A DNA stretch of 64,000 nucleotides from Pseudomonas ekonensis (GCF_019145435.1 NZ_JAHSTS010000002.1:2368823-2432822); one strand, 5' to 3'. Shown: positions 9,083 to 18,442, counted from the first letter of the stretch. A program made the numbers and translations. The notes: generated from the sequence alone by a model not told the origin.

Positions 9083-11155
9083 ATGTTCGATGCCAGCGCT
9101 CGTTTCCGCTTCACGACCGACGACCTTAAACACGATTTCCGGGTGCTGTCCTTCACCGGCACCGAGTCCGTCAGCCAGCCGTTCGCCTTCGAGATCCGCC
9201 TGGTCAGCCCGAGGCCGGACATCGACCTGGCCGACCTCATGCACCGGCAGGCCTTCCTGGCCTTCGACAACGCCGGTTCCGGCCGCCACGGCCAGATCCT
9301 GGAGGTCGCCCGCGGCGACATCGGCCACCGGCTGACCCGGTACGACGTGACCCTGGCGCCCCGGCTGGCGAGCCTGCGCCATCGCGTCAACCAGCGGATC
9401 TTCCAGCACCTGAGCGTCCCCCGGATCATCGCGCAGGTGCTCGGGGCGCACGGCATCCACGCCGACCTCCACCGCTTCCAGGTCGGTCGCGCATTGCCGG
9501 ACCGCGAGTACTGCGTGCAGTACAAGGAATCCGACCTGCACTTCATCCAGCGCCTGTGCGAGGAAGACGGCCTGCACTATCACTTTCGCCACAGCCGCGA
9601 CCGCCACCTGCTGGTGTTCGGCGACGATCAGACCGTGTTCCCCAGGCTGGCCGGGCCGACGCCCTTCAAGCGGCCCGGCGCCCTGGTCGCCGACCGGCCG
9701 GCGATCCAGCGTTTCGACGACCGGCGCACGACCCGGCCCCACAGCGCCAGCCGCCGCGCCTACGACTTCGAGAAGGCGCACATCGTGCTGGACGCCGACG
9801 CCCGCCTGCCGGAAGGGCGCCGCCAACCCGGCCTGGACGACTACCAATACCCCGGCCGCCATACCGACCGCGAACACGGCAAGCTGCTCGCCCGGCGGGC
9901 CCTGGAACGCCACCGCAGCGACGACCGGCCCTGCACCGGCGACAGCGACGAGCCGGCGCTGGTGCCGGGGCATTTCCTGTCCCTGTCAGGCCACCCTGAT
10001 CCACACCTCAACGACCTTTGGCTGCTGACCGAGATCCGCCACGAAGGCCAGCAGCCCGAGGCGCTGGAGGAATACGGCGGCGACATCGCCGCCCCTGACA
10101 GGCAAGGCGAACTGCGCCAGGGCTACCGCAACCATTTCGTGGCCACGCCGTGGGACACGGTCTACCGCCCGCCGCTGCGCCACCCGAAACCGCTCATCGG
10201 CTGCACCCAGACCGCCGTGGTCACCGGCCCCCCAGGCGAGGAGATCCACTGCGACCGTCACGGCCGGGTCAAGGTGCGGTTCTTCTGGGACCGCGAAGGC
10301 CGAAACGACGCCCACAGCAGCTGCTGGCTGCGCACCGCCCAGACCTGGGCCGGCCAGGCCCACGGCAGCACGGTGATTCCGCGGGTCGGCATGGAGGTGC
10401 TGGTGACGTTCCTGGACGGCGACCCCGACCGCCCGGTGATCAGCGGCTGCCTGACCAACAACCTCAACCCGCCGCCCTACGAACTGCCGGCGCACAAGAC
10501 CCGCAGCATATTCCGCTCCCGCAGCTCGCCGGACAACGGCGGCTCCAGCGAACTGATGATCGAGGACCGCGCCGGCCACGAACTGATCCGCCTGCGCGCC
10601 CAGCGCGACCTGCACCAGGAGGTGGCCAACGACAGCCGCCTCGAGGTCGGCCACGAACGCCGGGAAACCGTCCGGGGCAACAGCATCAGCATGCTGAAGG
10701 CCGAAGAACACCGCACCGTCACCGGCGACCGCAAGACCCGTCTCGAGGCCGGCGACCACTTGCACGTCAGCGCCGGCAGCCACACCCGGATCGGCGAGTC
10801 CATGACGGTCGACGCCGCCGGGCACCTGTGCCTGCGCGCCGGCGAACATCTGGTGCTGGAAGCTCAAAAAAGCATCAGCCTGAGGGTCGGCGGCGAGCAT
10901 CTGCTGCTCGACCATCGCGGGATCCTGGCCAGCTCCGACCTGCAGACCGGCGGCGCACCGGCCGCTTTTCTGCACGCACCGCCGCTGCAGCCCGACGGCA
11001 TCGCCGACGCTGCGCCGCCCCCGCCGCTGCCGCCGTTGGTGGCGCCCTCGCAACCAGGCCTGATGGCCGCCAGCAAAGGCCTGGGGGCAGATTTCTGTCC
11101 GATCTGCGAAGCCTGCCGCGACGGGGCCTGCCCGGCGCCGGGAGCGGCGGCATGA
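9083..11155 (+). CDS. vgrG: Type VI secretion spike protein VgrG (TssI)
   Basis: 690 residues. The N-terminal ~380 residues have the gp27-like fold (VLSFTGTESVSQPFAFEI; QYKESDLHFIQRLCEEDGL). An OB/gp5-like domain follows near 390-480 (DRHGRVKVRFFWDREG; PRVGMEVLVTFLDGDPDRP). Then comes the repetitive beta-helical needle (~490-620). A Pro-rich linker leads to a C-terminal cluster of four cysteines (672, 675, 678, 683), possibly a metal or tip-binding element. The stop overlaps the start of the DUF4123 adaptor gene (ATGA), so they are translationally coupled. It forms the spike of an injected T6SS needle. No core T6SS genes are in the window, so this is an orphan VgrG-cargo island. Confidence 0.95.
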   Translation: MFDASARFRFTTDDLKHDFRVLSFTGTESVSQPFAFEIRLVSPRPDIDLADLMHRQAFLAFDNAGSGRHGQILEVARGDIGHRLTRYDVTLAPRLASLRHRVNQRIFQHLSVPRIIAQVLGAHGIHADLHRFQVGRALPDREYCVQYKESDLHFIQRLCEEDGLHYHFRHSRDRHLLVFGDDQTVFPRLAGPTPFKRPGALVADRPAIQRFDDRRTTRPHSASRRAYDFEKAHIVLDADARLPEGRRQPGLDDYQYPGRHTDREHGKLLARRALERHRSDDRPCTGDSDEPALVPGHFLSLSGHPDPHLNDLWLLTEIRHEGQQPEALEEYGGDIAAPDRQGELRQGYRNHFVATPWDTVYRPPLRHPKPLIGCTQTAVVTGPPGEEIHCDRHGRVKVRFFWDREGRNDAHSSCWLRTAQTWAGQAHGSTVIPRVGMEVLVTFLDGDPDRPVISGCLTNNLNPPPYELPAHKTRSIFRSRSSPDNGGSSELMIEDRAGHELIRLRAQRDLHQEVANDSRLEVGHERRETVRGNSISMLKAEEHRTVTGDRKTRLEAGDHLHVSAGSHTRIGESMTVDAAGHLCLRAGEHLVLEAQKSISLRVGGEHLLLDHRGILASSDLQTGGAPAAFLHAPPLQPDGIADAAPPPPLPPLVAPSQPGLMAASKGLGADFCPICEACRDGACPAPGAAA

Positions 11156-12006
11156 CAGACTCCACCGCCCTGCGCTGGCTGAACGAACAGCACCGCGCCG
11201 ACCGCCTCCTGTGCCTGGTCCTCGACTCGCAGAACGAACGCGACATGCGCCAGCGCTGGCTCAAGAGCAGCCGCTACGAACAGTTCCGCAGCGTCTACGG
11301 CGAAACCGTTGTGGCCGAACTGGCCGACGCCGGCCCCTACGTCTTCACCTTCGAGCGGCCCGACGACCGACGCCTCGACGCCTTGCTCGACCGGCCCCAC
11401 ACCCACTGGGGCTGGCTCGCCAGCCTGGACCGGGGCGGGCTGCCCGGGTGGGTTCGGCACTGGCAGGAGCGGCTGATCGTCGGCGCCCGCCCCCACCAGG
11501 CGCTGTACCGCTTCCACGATGCCCGGGTGCTGGCCCGGGCCCTGGCGCACCTGTCGGCCGAAGCCTTGCCGGCGTACCTGGGGCCGGCCATCAGCGTGTG
11601 CCACTGGCAGGGGTCGGGCTGGCAGTCCGTCGACAACCCTGTGCCAGGCACCTACCCCGTGCCGGATTCGCCGCCGTGGCTGCAACTGCCGCTGCCCGAT
11701 GAGCAGACCCTGGACATCCGCCTGGCCAATGCCCACCGCTTCCTGCTGGCCGGACACGTTCAGGCCTATGCCGGCCTGGCCCGCTCGGAGGATCCGCACA
11801 CCTGGCTGCGCGCACGGCTGGCACTGGCCGAGGCCTGGGGTTGGTCGAGCCCGCAACGGCTGGAGTTTCTCCTGCTGCAAAGCCTGCTGGCCCCGGCCCA
11901 TGAACTCGCGCCGCACTGGCGACCGGGGCCGGACGAGACCCCGGACGAGCACTTCGAGCGGGTCGATCAGTTGTCGAGGCACTGGCAAGGGGAGGACGCG
12001 TCATGA
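11152..12006 (+). CDS. DUF4123 (Tap-1/TEC-type) T6SS effector adaptor
   Basis: 284 residues, starting at the ATG that overlaps the vgrG stop. The pattern near residues 15-130 (LLCLVLDSQNERD; AGPYVFTFERPDD; WGWLASLDRG) and the position between vgrG and an effector identify a DUF4123 adaptor. In V. cholerae, Tap-1 loads the lipase TseL onto VgrG1 in an equivalent arrangement. It is cytoplasmic and is expected to bind the lipase effector encoded three genes downstream. The stop overlaps the next gene's start (ATGA). Confidence 0.85.
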   Translation: MTDSTALRWLNEQHRADRLLCLVLDSQNERDMRQRWLKSSRYEQFRSVYGETVVAELADAGPYVFTFERPDDRRLDALLDRPHTHWGWLASLDRGGLPGWVRHWQERLIVGARPHQALYRFHDARVLARALAHLSAEALPAYLGPAISVCHWQGSGWQSVDNPVPGTYPVPDSPPWLQLPLPDEQTLDIRLANAHRFLLAGHVQAYAGLARSEDPHTWLRARLALAEAWGWSSPQRLEFLLLQSLLAPAHELAPHWRPGPDETPDEHFERVDQLSRHWQGEDAS

Positions 12007-12776
12007 GGCTCTGGATCAGGGGTGCCGGGGTGTGCGGCAGCCTGGCGATGCTCATGGGGTGCGCAGCGGGGGAACCCAACACCTTCACGTTCACCGCCGA
12101 CCTGCCGCCGGGGTTTGCCTATGTCGCGGCGGTTCATTACGTCCCTGAAAGAGGCCAGACCTGCACCGTCGAAAGGCGCGACAACCTGGCACCGGTGTTC
12201 AACAGCCAGTGGCGGACGGACTACCGCCCCGACGCTGAAATCACCATTCGCAAGACCGTCAAGGGCTGCCCGTTGGTGGTCAGGAAAATCGCCCTGAAAA
12301 TCAATTCGGCGTACGGCAAAGATTGGGGAGACATCAGCGGTGACGAAGGCATGGTCATCATTCGTGACGTGCTGGAGGAGCGCTACAAGAACACCTTCAA
12401 CCCGGCGGGTGAGAGCTTCATCTACAGCCAGTGCGAATGGTGGTTTCGCACCGCAGGCGCAAGCCGGCGCATCGTGAAAATCCTTGATTGCACGACATCC
12501 GACGATCAAGGCGCCCGCAAACAGGGCAAGACCTTCTCCGCCTACACACTCGACCAATTGCCGGGTAAGACCGTGAAGTTGAAGGTCAGGTTGGCGGAAA
12601 AAGAGAAGCCTGCAATCGGCGACACCTGGGTCAAAGTGCCAAAAGGCTGGAAGCGTTGCATGGGTGACAACTTCGAGGATCAGTACGCCTTCTGTTACGG
12701 CAACTACAAGGACTTCAGCGGATTCCAGATGCCGGACGGACGCCAGTGCACCATTTATCCGGGCTGCACGGAATAA
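12003..12776 (+). CDS. Putative T6SS immunity lipoprotein, copy 1
   Basis: 257 residues. The N-terminus is a lipoprotein signal peptide with lipobox LMGC (Cys20), so the protein should be anchored in the periplasm. The mature part is Cys-rich and nearly identical to the product of the next gene. I do not recognise a named domain. Position (adaptor - this - copy 2 - lipase effector, with overlapping starts) and periplasmic lipidation argue that it neutralises the lipase in the periplasm, as for other membrane-attacking T6SS effectors. The immunity function is inference. Confidence 0.75.
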   Translation: MRLWIRGAGVCGSLAMLMGCAAGEPNTFTFTADLPPGFAYVAAVHYVPERGQTCTVERRDNLAPVFNSQWRTDYRPDAEITIRKTVKGCPLVVRKIALKINSAYGKDWGDISGDEGMVIIRDVLEERYKNTFNPAGESFIYSQCEWWFRTAGASRRIVKILDCTTSDDQGARKQGKTFSAYTLDQLPGKTVKLKVRLAEKEKPAIGDTWVKVPKGWKRCMGDNFEDQYAFCYGNYKDFSGFQMPDGRQCTIYPGCTE

Positions 12777-12788
12777 GGAGATTTCGGC

Positions 12789-13625
12789 ATGACGTCATTG
12801 GAAAAGGAGCTTTCGCCGCGGTCGTCCTCAAGCGGGACGACCGGCCCGAAAAACCGGCACCTGCAGGCCTTTGCGGCACTGACCGGTTGTCTTGCACTTG
12901 CCGCCGGATGCAGGGCGGGGCCACCCAACACCTTCACGTTCACCGCCGACCTGCCACCGGGGTTTGCCTATGTGGCGGCAGTTCATTACGTCCCTGAAAG
13001 AGGCCAGACCTGCACCGTCGAAAGACGCGACAACCTGGCACCGGTGTTCAACAGCCAGTGGCGGACGGACTACCGGCCCGATGCTGAAATCACTGTTCGC
13101 AAGACCGTCAAGGGCTGCCCGTTGGTGGTCAGGAAAATCGCCCTGAAAATCAATTCGGCGTACGGCAAAGATTGGGGAGACATCAGCGGTGACGAAGGCA
13201 TGGTCATCATTCGTGACGTGCTGGAGGAGCGCTACAAGAACACCTTCAACCCGGCGGGTGAGAGCTACATCTACAGCCAATGTGAATGGTGGTTTCGCAC
13301 GGTAGGAACAAACCGGCGCATCGTAAAAATCCTTGATTGCACGACATCCGACGATCAAGGCGCCCGCAAACAGGGCAAGACCTTCTCCGCCTACACACTC
13401 GACCAATTGCAGGGTAAGACCGTGAAGTTGAAGGTCAGGTTGGCGAAGGAGGAAAGACCGGGTTGGGGAGACACTTGGGTGAAAGTGCCCAACGGCTGGA
13501 AGCGTTGCCTCGGTGACGGTTACGAAGATCAAGAGGCTTACTGCCATGGCAACTACACCGACTTCAGCATCTTCAGAATGCCGGACGGTCGCGTTTGCAC
13601 GATCTATCCGGGTTGCACCGAGTAA
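12789..13625 (+). CDS. Putative T6SS immunity lipoprotein, copy 2 (with effector-like leader)
   Basis: 278 residues. It matches copy 1 from FTFTADLPPGFAYV onward, with long stretches of DNA almost identical at an 849-bp offset. The start ATG at 12789 has an aaggag ribosome site. The first ~23 residues are hydrophilic (MTSLEKELSPR...) and precede the hydrophobic stretch and lipobox (LAAGC). This leader resembles the start of the downstream effector (MTSMELDLEHP) and is probably a duplication relic. The unusually long n-region could affect export. Immunity function is inferred, as for copy 1. Confidence 0.75.
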   Translation: MTSLEKELSPRSSSSGTTGPKNRHLQAFAALTGCLALAAGCRAGPPNTFTFTADLPPGFAYVAAVHYVPERGQTCTVERRDNLAPVFNSQWRTDYRPDAEITVRKTVKGCPLVVRKIALKINSAYGKDWGDISGDEGMVIIRDVLEERYKNTFNPAGESYIYSQCEWWFRTVGTNRRIVKILDCTTSDDQGARKQGKTFSAYTLDQLQGKTVKLKVRLAKEERPGWGDTWVKVPNGWKRCLGDGYEDQEAYCHGNYTDFSIFRMPDGRVCTIYPGCTE

Positions 13626-13636
13626 GGAGGTTCGAA

Positions 13637-15823
13637 ATGACATCAATGGAATTGGATCTGGAACACCCCTTGAGCGCCCGCAAGCTGACTTGCCCGACTG
13701 GAGGCAAGTGGACGAGTTTTCAATTGGTCGATGAGTTCTGCTCGAGCGAGCCCTACGCCGGGCTGGCCTACATCGCTACCGATTCGGAAGGAATGAAATA
13801 CGAGGGCCATCTGGACGCAAAAGGCATCGGCAAGCTAGAGAACCATTTTGCCGGACCAGTTTCAGTGTTGTTTGAACAAGCCTACGAAGGAAAGGAAGCG
13901 GTTTATTTAAGAATCAAGGAACGCCCGCATTACCCCCTCAAGATCACCGAACTCCAGGTCCGCGCCGAAAAAACCCGCTACCGGAACCCGGACTCCACCC
14001 GCACGCGCGAACGACCCGCATTGGCTGACGGCGGCGATTACTTCCAGGTGGAAGTCCGGCATCTGGTCAGGCACGTTTCGCACCTGCCGCCGGAAGTGTT
14101 CCGCCATTTCCCCCTCGACTCGGGATGCGCGGCCATCATGCTTGAGCACGGCAAAATAGGGGCCGCACTGATGCCGAACCGACACACGGTGCTTGAAGTG
14201 CGTCCGCTGAGGGCATTGCGCCCCCTGCTATCTACAGACACGTCGTTCTGCGCACTCAACCTTTACCAGCTCGCATTGATGGCGACCTTGAGCTACAGCC
14301 CTTTCGGCCAACAACCCGCAATACCTTCCGCCGATACACAAACCCTAAAGTTCTCGATTCAGCCCAGCGTCGGCAACTGGTTCGGCGATGCGCTGGCCAA
14401 GTGCGAAGAACTCTGGAAGGTCGATAGCGCACAGACCACAGCCTTTTACCCGCTCTACGAAGATGTGCCGTACTCCAGACGGCTGGAAATCATACCGTTC
14501 GACCCGACCCTTTACGCCGAGAACCGACCGACTCCGGAAGGCGAACTGGAACATCCGGCCAGCGTTCACTTTCTAGATGATGTCGGTGATAAAGACAGCA
14601 CCGACACCCAAGCCTTCATCACGCACAACGATGAACTGATCCTGATTGCCGTTCGTGGCACCGCGGAGAAAATCCCCGATGGCCTGCGCGATGCCGATGC
14701 GCTGCAAGTGTCATTCACTGAAGGCGAAGGTCACGTGCATCGCGGTTTCTATGAAGCGGCCCAAAAGGCCGCTACGTTTGCGACAGCCTATCTAGACCGG
14801 TTCTACATCGGCCAAAAACTCCTCATCTGCGGCCACAGCCTTGGTGGCGCGATCACTCTGCTCTTGTCTGAAATGCTCCGTCGAAGGGCCGGATTCAACT
14901 ACGACATCCAGCTCTACACCTACGGCGCCCCCCGCGCCGGCGACCGCCGTTTCGTCGAGGCCGCGGGCGAGCTGGTGCATTACCGCATGGTCAACCACAA
15001 CGACCCGGTGCCCAGCGTGCCCGGCAGTTGGATGAACACCAAGGCCGATGTCTACGGCGCGGGGGCGGCGCTGACGTTCGTCAATGTGCCCGTCGGCCTG
15101 TCGCTGTTCGTCGCCGGCATCACCAACTGGACGGGTGAAGCCTACGGCCACCACGGTGCCCTGCGCCATGCCATGCCGGTGGAGTTCGGGCAAGGGCAGG
15201 TGTCGTCGATCCTGTGGGCGCCGGGTTGCGACACCATCACCCAGCACGCGGCCTGCGAAATGGCGGTGCGCCAGCGCCACGGCCTGCCGGATCGGCCGTC
15301 GCTGCTCAAGCAACTGCTCGACGGCGGGCACCATTCGATGACCGGGGCGTACATCCCGGCGTGCTGGGCGGCCTTGCGGCGTTGGCAGGAGGCGCAGGAA
15401 GCGGGGCGTTCGCTGGTCACCGACCGCGAGTTCGAACTCATCGAGTCGGCGCTCCAGCGCATCACCGGGCAGTTGCGCAAGCGGCGCAACGAACTGACGG
15501 GGCGGCCGGACAGCGCCGTGCGCGCTCACCAAAAGCAGATCGATGCGCTCAGCCGTGAAGTCGACCGGGTGGACAGCACCCGTCAGCGCCTCGCGACCCT
15601 GCGTTACCGCCAGGTCAAGGCCGAAGACGTCTACGGCTCCATCGCCGGGCACCCGCAGCGGCTGGCCGAGAGCCTGCCGCGCTGGCAGGCGCATCCGCAG
15701 AACCTCGTGCAGGAACAGCTGGCCATGGCGCCGGACAGCCCGGCGGACGACCCGCTGCTGGCCACGCTGTCCGGGCGCACCATCGGCGCGCCCTACACCC
15801 TCGACCTCGATTCGTTCATCTAG
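13637..15823 (+). CDS. T6SS lipase effector, class-3 lipase fold (Tle type)
   Basis: 728 residues, starting at the ATG at 13637 behind taaggagg. The catalytic core spans about residues 320-520: oxyanion strand AVRGT (338-342), nucleophile elbow GHSLGG with Ser401, TYGAPRAGD (428-436), probable catalytic Asp456 (NHNDPVP) and a downstream GHHGALRHAM segment as the His candidate. This is the lipase_3 alpha/beta-hydrolase layout. The ~320-residue N-terminal part is unrecognised, and the C-terminal ~120 residues are predicted helical. Together with VgrG, the DUF4123 adaptor and periplasmic immunity lipoproteins, it is best read as a T6SS phospholipase delivered to target cells. The Tle subfamily is not certain (Tle2/TseL-like context). 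Confidence 0.85.
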   Translation: MTSMELDLEHPLSARKLTCPTGGKWTSFQLVDEFCSSEPYAGLAYIATDSEGMKYEGHLDAKGIGKLENHFAGPVSVLFEQAYEGKEAVYLRIKERPHYPLKITELQVRAEKTRYRNPDSTRTRERPALADGGDYFQVEVRHLVRHVSHLPPEVFRHFPLDSGCAAIMLEHGKIGAALMPNRHTVLEVRPLRALRPLLSTDTSFCALNLYQLALMATLSYSPFGQQPAIPSADTQTLKFSIQPSVGNWFGDALAKCEELWKVDSAQTTAFYPLYEDVPYSRRLEIIPFDPTLYAENRPTPEGELEHPASVHFLDDVGDKDSTDTQAFITHNDELILIAVRGTAEKIPDGLRDADALQVSFTEGEGHVHRGFYEAAQKAATFATAYLDRFYIGQKLLICGHSLGGAITLLLSEMLRRRAGFNYDIQLYTYGAPRAGDRRFVEAAGELVHYRMVNHNDPVPSVPGSWMNTKADVYGAGAALTFVNVPVGLSLFVAGITNWTGEAYGHHGALRHAMPVEFGQGQVSSILWAPGCDTITQHAACEMAVRQRHGLPDRPSLLKQLLDGGHHSMTGAYIPACWAALRRWQEAQEAGRSLVTDREFELIESALQRITGQLRKRRNELTGRPDSAVRAHQKQIDALSREVDRVDSTRQRLATLRYRQVKAEDVYGSIAGHPQRLAESLPRWQAHPQNLVQEQLAMAPDSPADDPLLATLSGRTIGAPYTLDLDSFI

Positions 15824-15835
15824 CCGCCGGCAGGC

Positions 15836-16333
15836 TCAGCCCTGGGGATACCACACCAGCCGCTCCGCCGTCGGCGAGCGCTCCTCCACGCAAAACCCGA
15901 GCGCCAGGTAGTGCTGGCGCGCATGGGGGTTGTTGGTCCACACCACCGTCGCCACGGGACAGCGGATCTGCTGCGCGGCCTTCTGCACCCCTTGCAGCAC
16001 CGCGCGGCCGTAGCCTTGGCCGCGGGCCTGGGGGATGAAGGCCAGGTACAGCACGCGGATTTCGTTGGCGCCGAAATCGGTGCTCAACGAGCCGATGGCC
16101 GTGCCGAGCTTCTCGACCACGTAGTGCATGGCGTTGGGGTAGTGTTCGCCCATGCCCTGTTCCTGCGCCCGGAACTGCTGGCCGACGATCTGCCGGACGA
16201 ACTCCTGCTCGCCGTCGATCCATTGCAGGTCTGGCCGCGCCGACTGGTAAAGGCTGTGCAGGAACGGCCCGTCGGTGGGCCGCGACGGCCGCACCACCAG
16301 ACCGTCCGCCGCGACATTCGTGTTGTCCGCCAT
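15836..16333 (-). CDS. GNAT-family N-acetyltransferase
   Basis: 165 residues with the GNAT acetyl-CoA motif: beta-strand VLYLAFIPQARGQGYGRAVL (the Q/RxxGxG/A pattern) near residues 95-115, then NNPHARQHYLALGF. Cytoplasmic; the substrate is unknown. It is the last gene of the leftward M50/HlyD operon (12 bp after the M50 gene) and converges on the lipase effector gene. Its fixed place in an export-like operon hints at modification of the exported substrate, which is inference. Confidence 0.85.
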   Translation of the reverse strand: MADNTNVAADGLVVRPSRPTDGPFLHSLYQSARPDLQWIDGEQEFVRQIVGQQFRAQEQGMGEHYPNAMHYVVEKLGTAIGSLSTDFGANEIRVLYLAFIPQARGQGYGRAVLQGVQKAAQQIRCPVATVVWTNNPHARQHYLALGFCVEERSPTAERLVWYPQG

Positions 16334-16345
16334 CGTCGTGCCCTC

Positions 16346-18442
16346 CTAGAAACCGCTTTCCCTGACCCCCAACGCCGCCAGCCGGCGCCAGGCCACCCCC
16401 AGCAGCGACTCGCCGCTGCCCTGCAGCACCGCCACGCCGCGCAACGGCTGCGCCGGCATCGGCAGCCGATCCAGCGCCTCCAGGCGCGCGCCGTACTGCG
16501 CCTGCACCGGCTCGGCCCGCTGCTGCACGTCGCGGCGCACGGCGATCGGCCCGTGATGATCGGACGTCAGCGCCTCCTGATCGACATAAGCCACGCCGTT
16601 GGTGTCGATTTCGTCCAGCCGCACGGCGATCGCCGGGTGCATCGGATCGTCGGCGATGAACCGCCCGGTGGCGCCGGGCTTGACCCGCCACAACTCGGCC
16701 TCCGCCAGATAGCCGCGCAGGCGCGTGCCGTCCTCGACCACCCGGGCCAGCGCGTCCTTGGTGGACAGCCAGCGGCCGGGCGCCAGGTTCGGCAGCAGGT
16801 CGCGCACGGTGCCGGCATGGGGTGCGCGCAGCAGCAGGCGCTCGCGCTGGGCGCTCAAGCCGCGGTAGTCGGCCACGGCCTCGGCCAGCCGCTGTTCGAC
16901 GATGCCGGCGTCGGCGGCGGTTTCGCTGCGTCCGGCCTGACGGCGCATCAGCAATTGCTGGATCTGGATTTCCTTGCGCACGATGGCCTGGCGCGAATCC
17001 AGGTCCGACGACTCCAGTTCGATCAGCACATCGCCCTGCGCCACCTGTTGCCCGTCCCGCACCTTCACCGCCTTGACCCGCGCAGCCACCGGCGCATGCA
17101 AGGCGCTGGCGCGACCACCCTCCAGCATCACCGGCAGTTCCACGGCGCTGCGCCAAGGCACGGTCAGCAGCAGCAACAGTCCGAGCACCGCCAGGCCGCT
17201 GAGCAGCACCCGCGGGCCGTGGGCCTGTTCGCGACGGCTCCACCACTGGCGCCACTCACGCATGATCGGCAAGAAGATGAACCACACCAGTTCCACCAGC
17301 ATCAGGAAGATCCCCAACACCTTGAAGAACAGGTGATAGACCGCCAGCGCGATCCCGAAAAACAACGCCGCACGCCATAGCCACGAACCGTACCCCCAGA
17401 TCAGCAAACGCCGCTGCATCGCCGGCGACCAAGGCTCCGGCGCAGGAGCACCGTAGCCGAACAGAAACTCGCGCAGGCGCCAGCGGCACAGGGCAAACGC
17501 CCGGCCCTGCAGGTTGTCCACTTCCCACAGGTCGCTGAGCAGAAAATAGCCGTCAAAGCGCATGAACGGGTTGAGGTTGACCGCAAGCGTGGTGATCCAC
17601 GTCGCGCTGGCCAGCATGAACGCCGCTGTGCGGCCCGGCCCGTCGGGCAACAGCGACCAGGCCAGCAACGCCAGGCAGGCCAGCAGCAGCTCGGCCAGCA
17701 CGCCGCCGGCGCCGATCAGCAGCCGGGCGCGCCGGTCGTTGACCCGCCAGGCATCGCTGACGTCGGTGTAGAACATCGGCAGCAGCACCATGAACGCCAC
17801 GCCCATGCTCTGCACCCGGCAGCCGGCGCGCTTGGCCATGAACGCATGGCCGAACTCGTGGCAGAGCTTGGCGAAGAACAGCGACACGCCGAACGCGATC
17901 GCCCCGCCCAGGCTGAACAGGTGCGGAAACGTCCCGACAAAACGCTGCCAGTCCCGCGACACCAGAAACACCCCGAGCCCCAGGGTCGCCGGCAGGCCAT
18001 AGCGCAGAAGCCTGGGGCCGAAACGCTCCAGCCACGGCCAAGCGCGGTTGAGGAACGCATCCGGGCGCCACAGCGGAATGCGGAAGAACAGGTATTGGTG
18101 AAGCAGGATCTGCCACAGGCTCTGGCGCCGCGCCAACGCCTTGAGCCGATAGCTGGCGCGCTGCTGGTCGTCGACGGCGCTGATCAGGTCGTGGCTGCGC
18201 AGGAAGGTCAGCAGTTGCTCAAGCTCGGCGCCGTCCAGGGCCAGGCCGGGCTCACGGTTGGCCGCCCGCAGCACTTGCTCGGCGTCGCCCAGCGCCCAGT
18301 GGCGCAGCAGGCGCATCGCCGCGGCGCCGAGCTTGAAGTAGCGGCCGCTCACCGGATCCGCCAGTGTCCAGCGCGGCGAACCGTCCAGGGCCGGCGCCGC
18401 GGGCGACAGTTGCAGGTCGGCGCGCAGGCTCGGCAGGATCAT
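16346..18442 (-). CDS. M50 site-2-type metalloprotease fused to a HlyD-like adaptor
   Basis: 698 residues. Residues ~20-90 look like a small winged-helix/PqqD-like element (WTLADPVSGRYFKLG... then LLTFLRSHDLIS). A multi-pass membrane domain follows, with the zinc motif HEFGH (195-199) and the second ligand in NPFMRFDGY (Asp297), diagnostic of M50 proteases. After the last membrane segment (~415-435) comes a HlyD-like periplasmic part: a lipoyl half-motif (VKVRDGQQVAQGDVLIEL), a coiled coil and a second half-motif. Its start abuts the stop of the preceding GAF/HlyD gene. It could process or conduct a substrate across the inner membrane. No ABC subunit is present. The domain calls are firm, the function is not. 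Confidence 0.85.
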   Translation of the reverse strand: MILPSLRADLQLSPAAPALDGSPRWTLADPVSGRYFKLGAAAMRLLRHWALGDAEQVLRAANREPGLALDGAELEQLLTFLRSHDLISAVDDQQRASYRLKALARRQSLWQILLHQYLFFRIPLWRPDAFLNRAWPWLERFGPRLLRYGLPATLGLGVFLVSRDWQRFVGTFPHLFSLGGAIAFGVSLFFAKLCHEFGHAFMAKRAGCRVQSMGVAFMVLLPMFYTDVSDAWRVNDRRARLLIGAGGVLAELLLACLALLAWSLLPDGPGRTAAFMLASATWITTLAVNLNPFMRFDGYFLLSDLWEVDNLQGRAFALCRWRLREFLFGYGAPAPEPWSPAMQRRLLIWGYGSWLWRAALFFGIALAVYHLFFKVLGIFLMLVELVWFIFLPIMREWRQWWSRREQAHGPRVLLSGLAVLGLLLLLTVPWRSAVELPVMLEGGRASALHAPVAARVKAVKVRDGQQVAQGDVLIELESSDLDSRQAIVRKEIQIQQLLMRRQAGRSETAADAGIVEQRLAEAVADYRGLSAQRERLLLRAPHAGTVRDLLPNLAPGRWLSTKDALARVVEDGTRLRGYLAEAELWRVKPGATGRFIADDPMHPAIAVRLDEIDTNGVAYVDQEALTSDHHGPIAVRRDVQQRAEPVQAQYGARLEALDRLPMPAQPLRGVAVLQGSGESLLGVAWRRLAALGVRESGF

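Noticed and set aside
12003..13625. Assembly artefact as the cause of the duplicated immunity genes
   Set aside because: The two copies differ at many positions and have different N-termini, so both are real genes.
7983..15823. Prophage or tailocin, suggested by tail-collar and spike proteins
   Set aside because: No capsid, tail tube, lysis or integrase genes are present. VgrG, DUF4123 and the lipase are T6SS cargo, and the collar protein is of the non-phage Mdp type.
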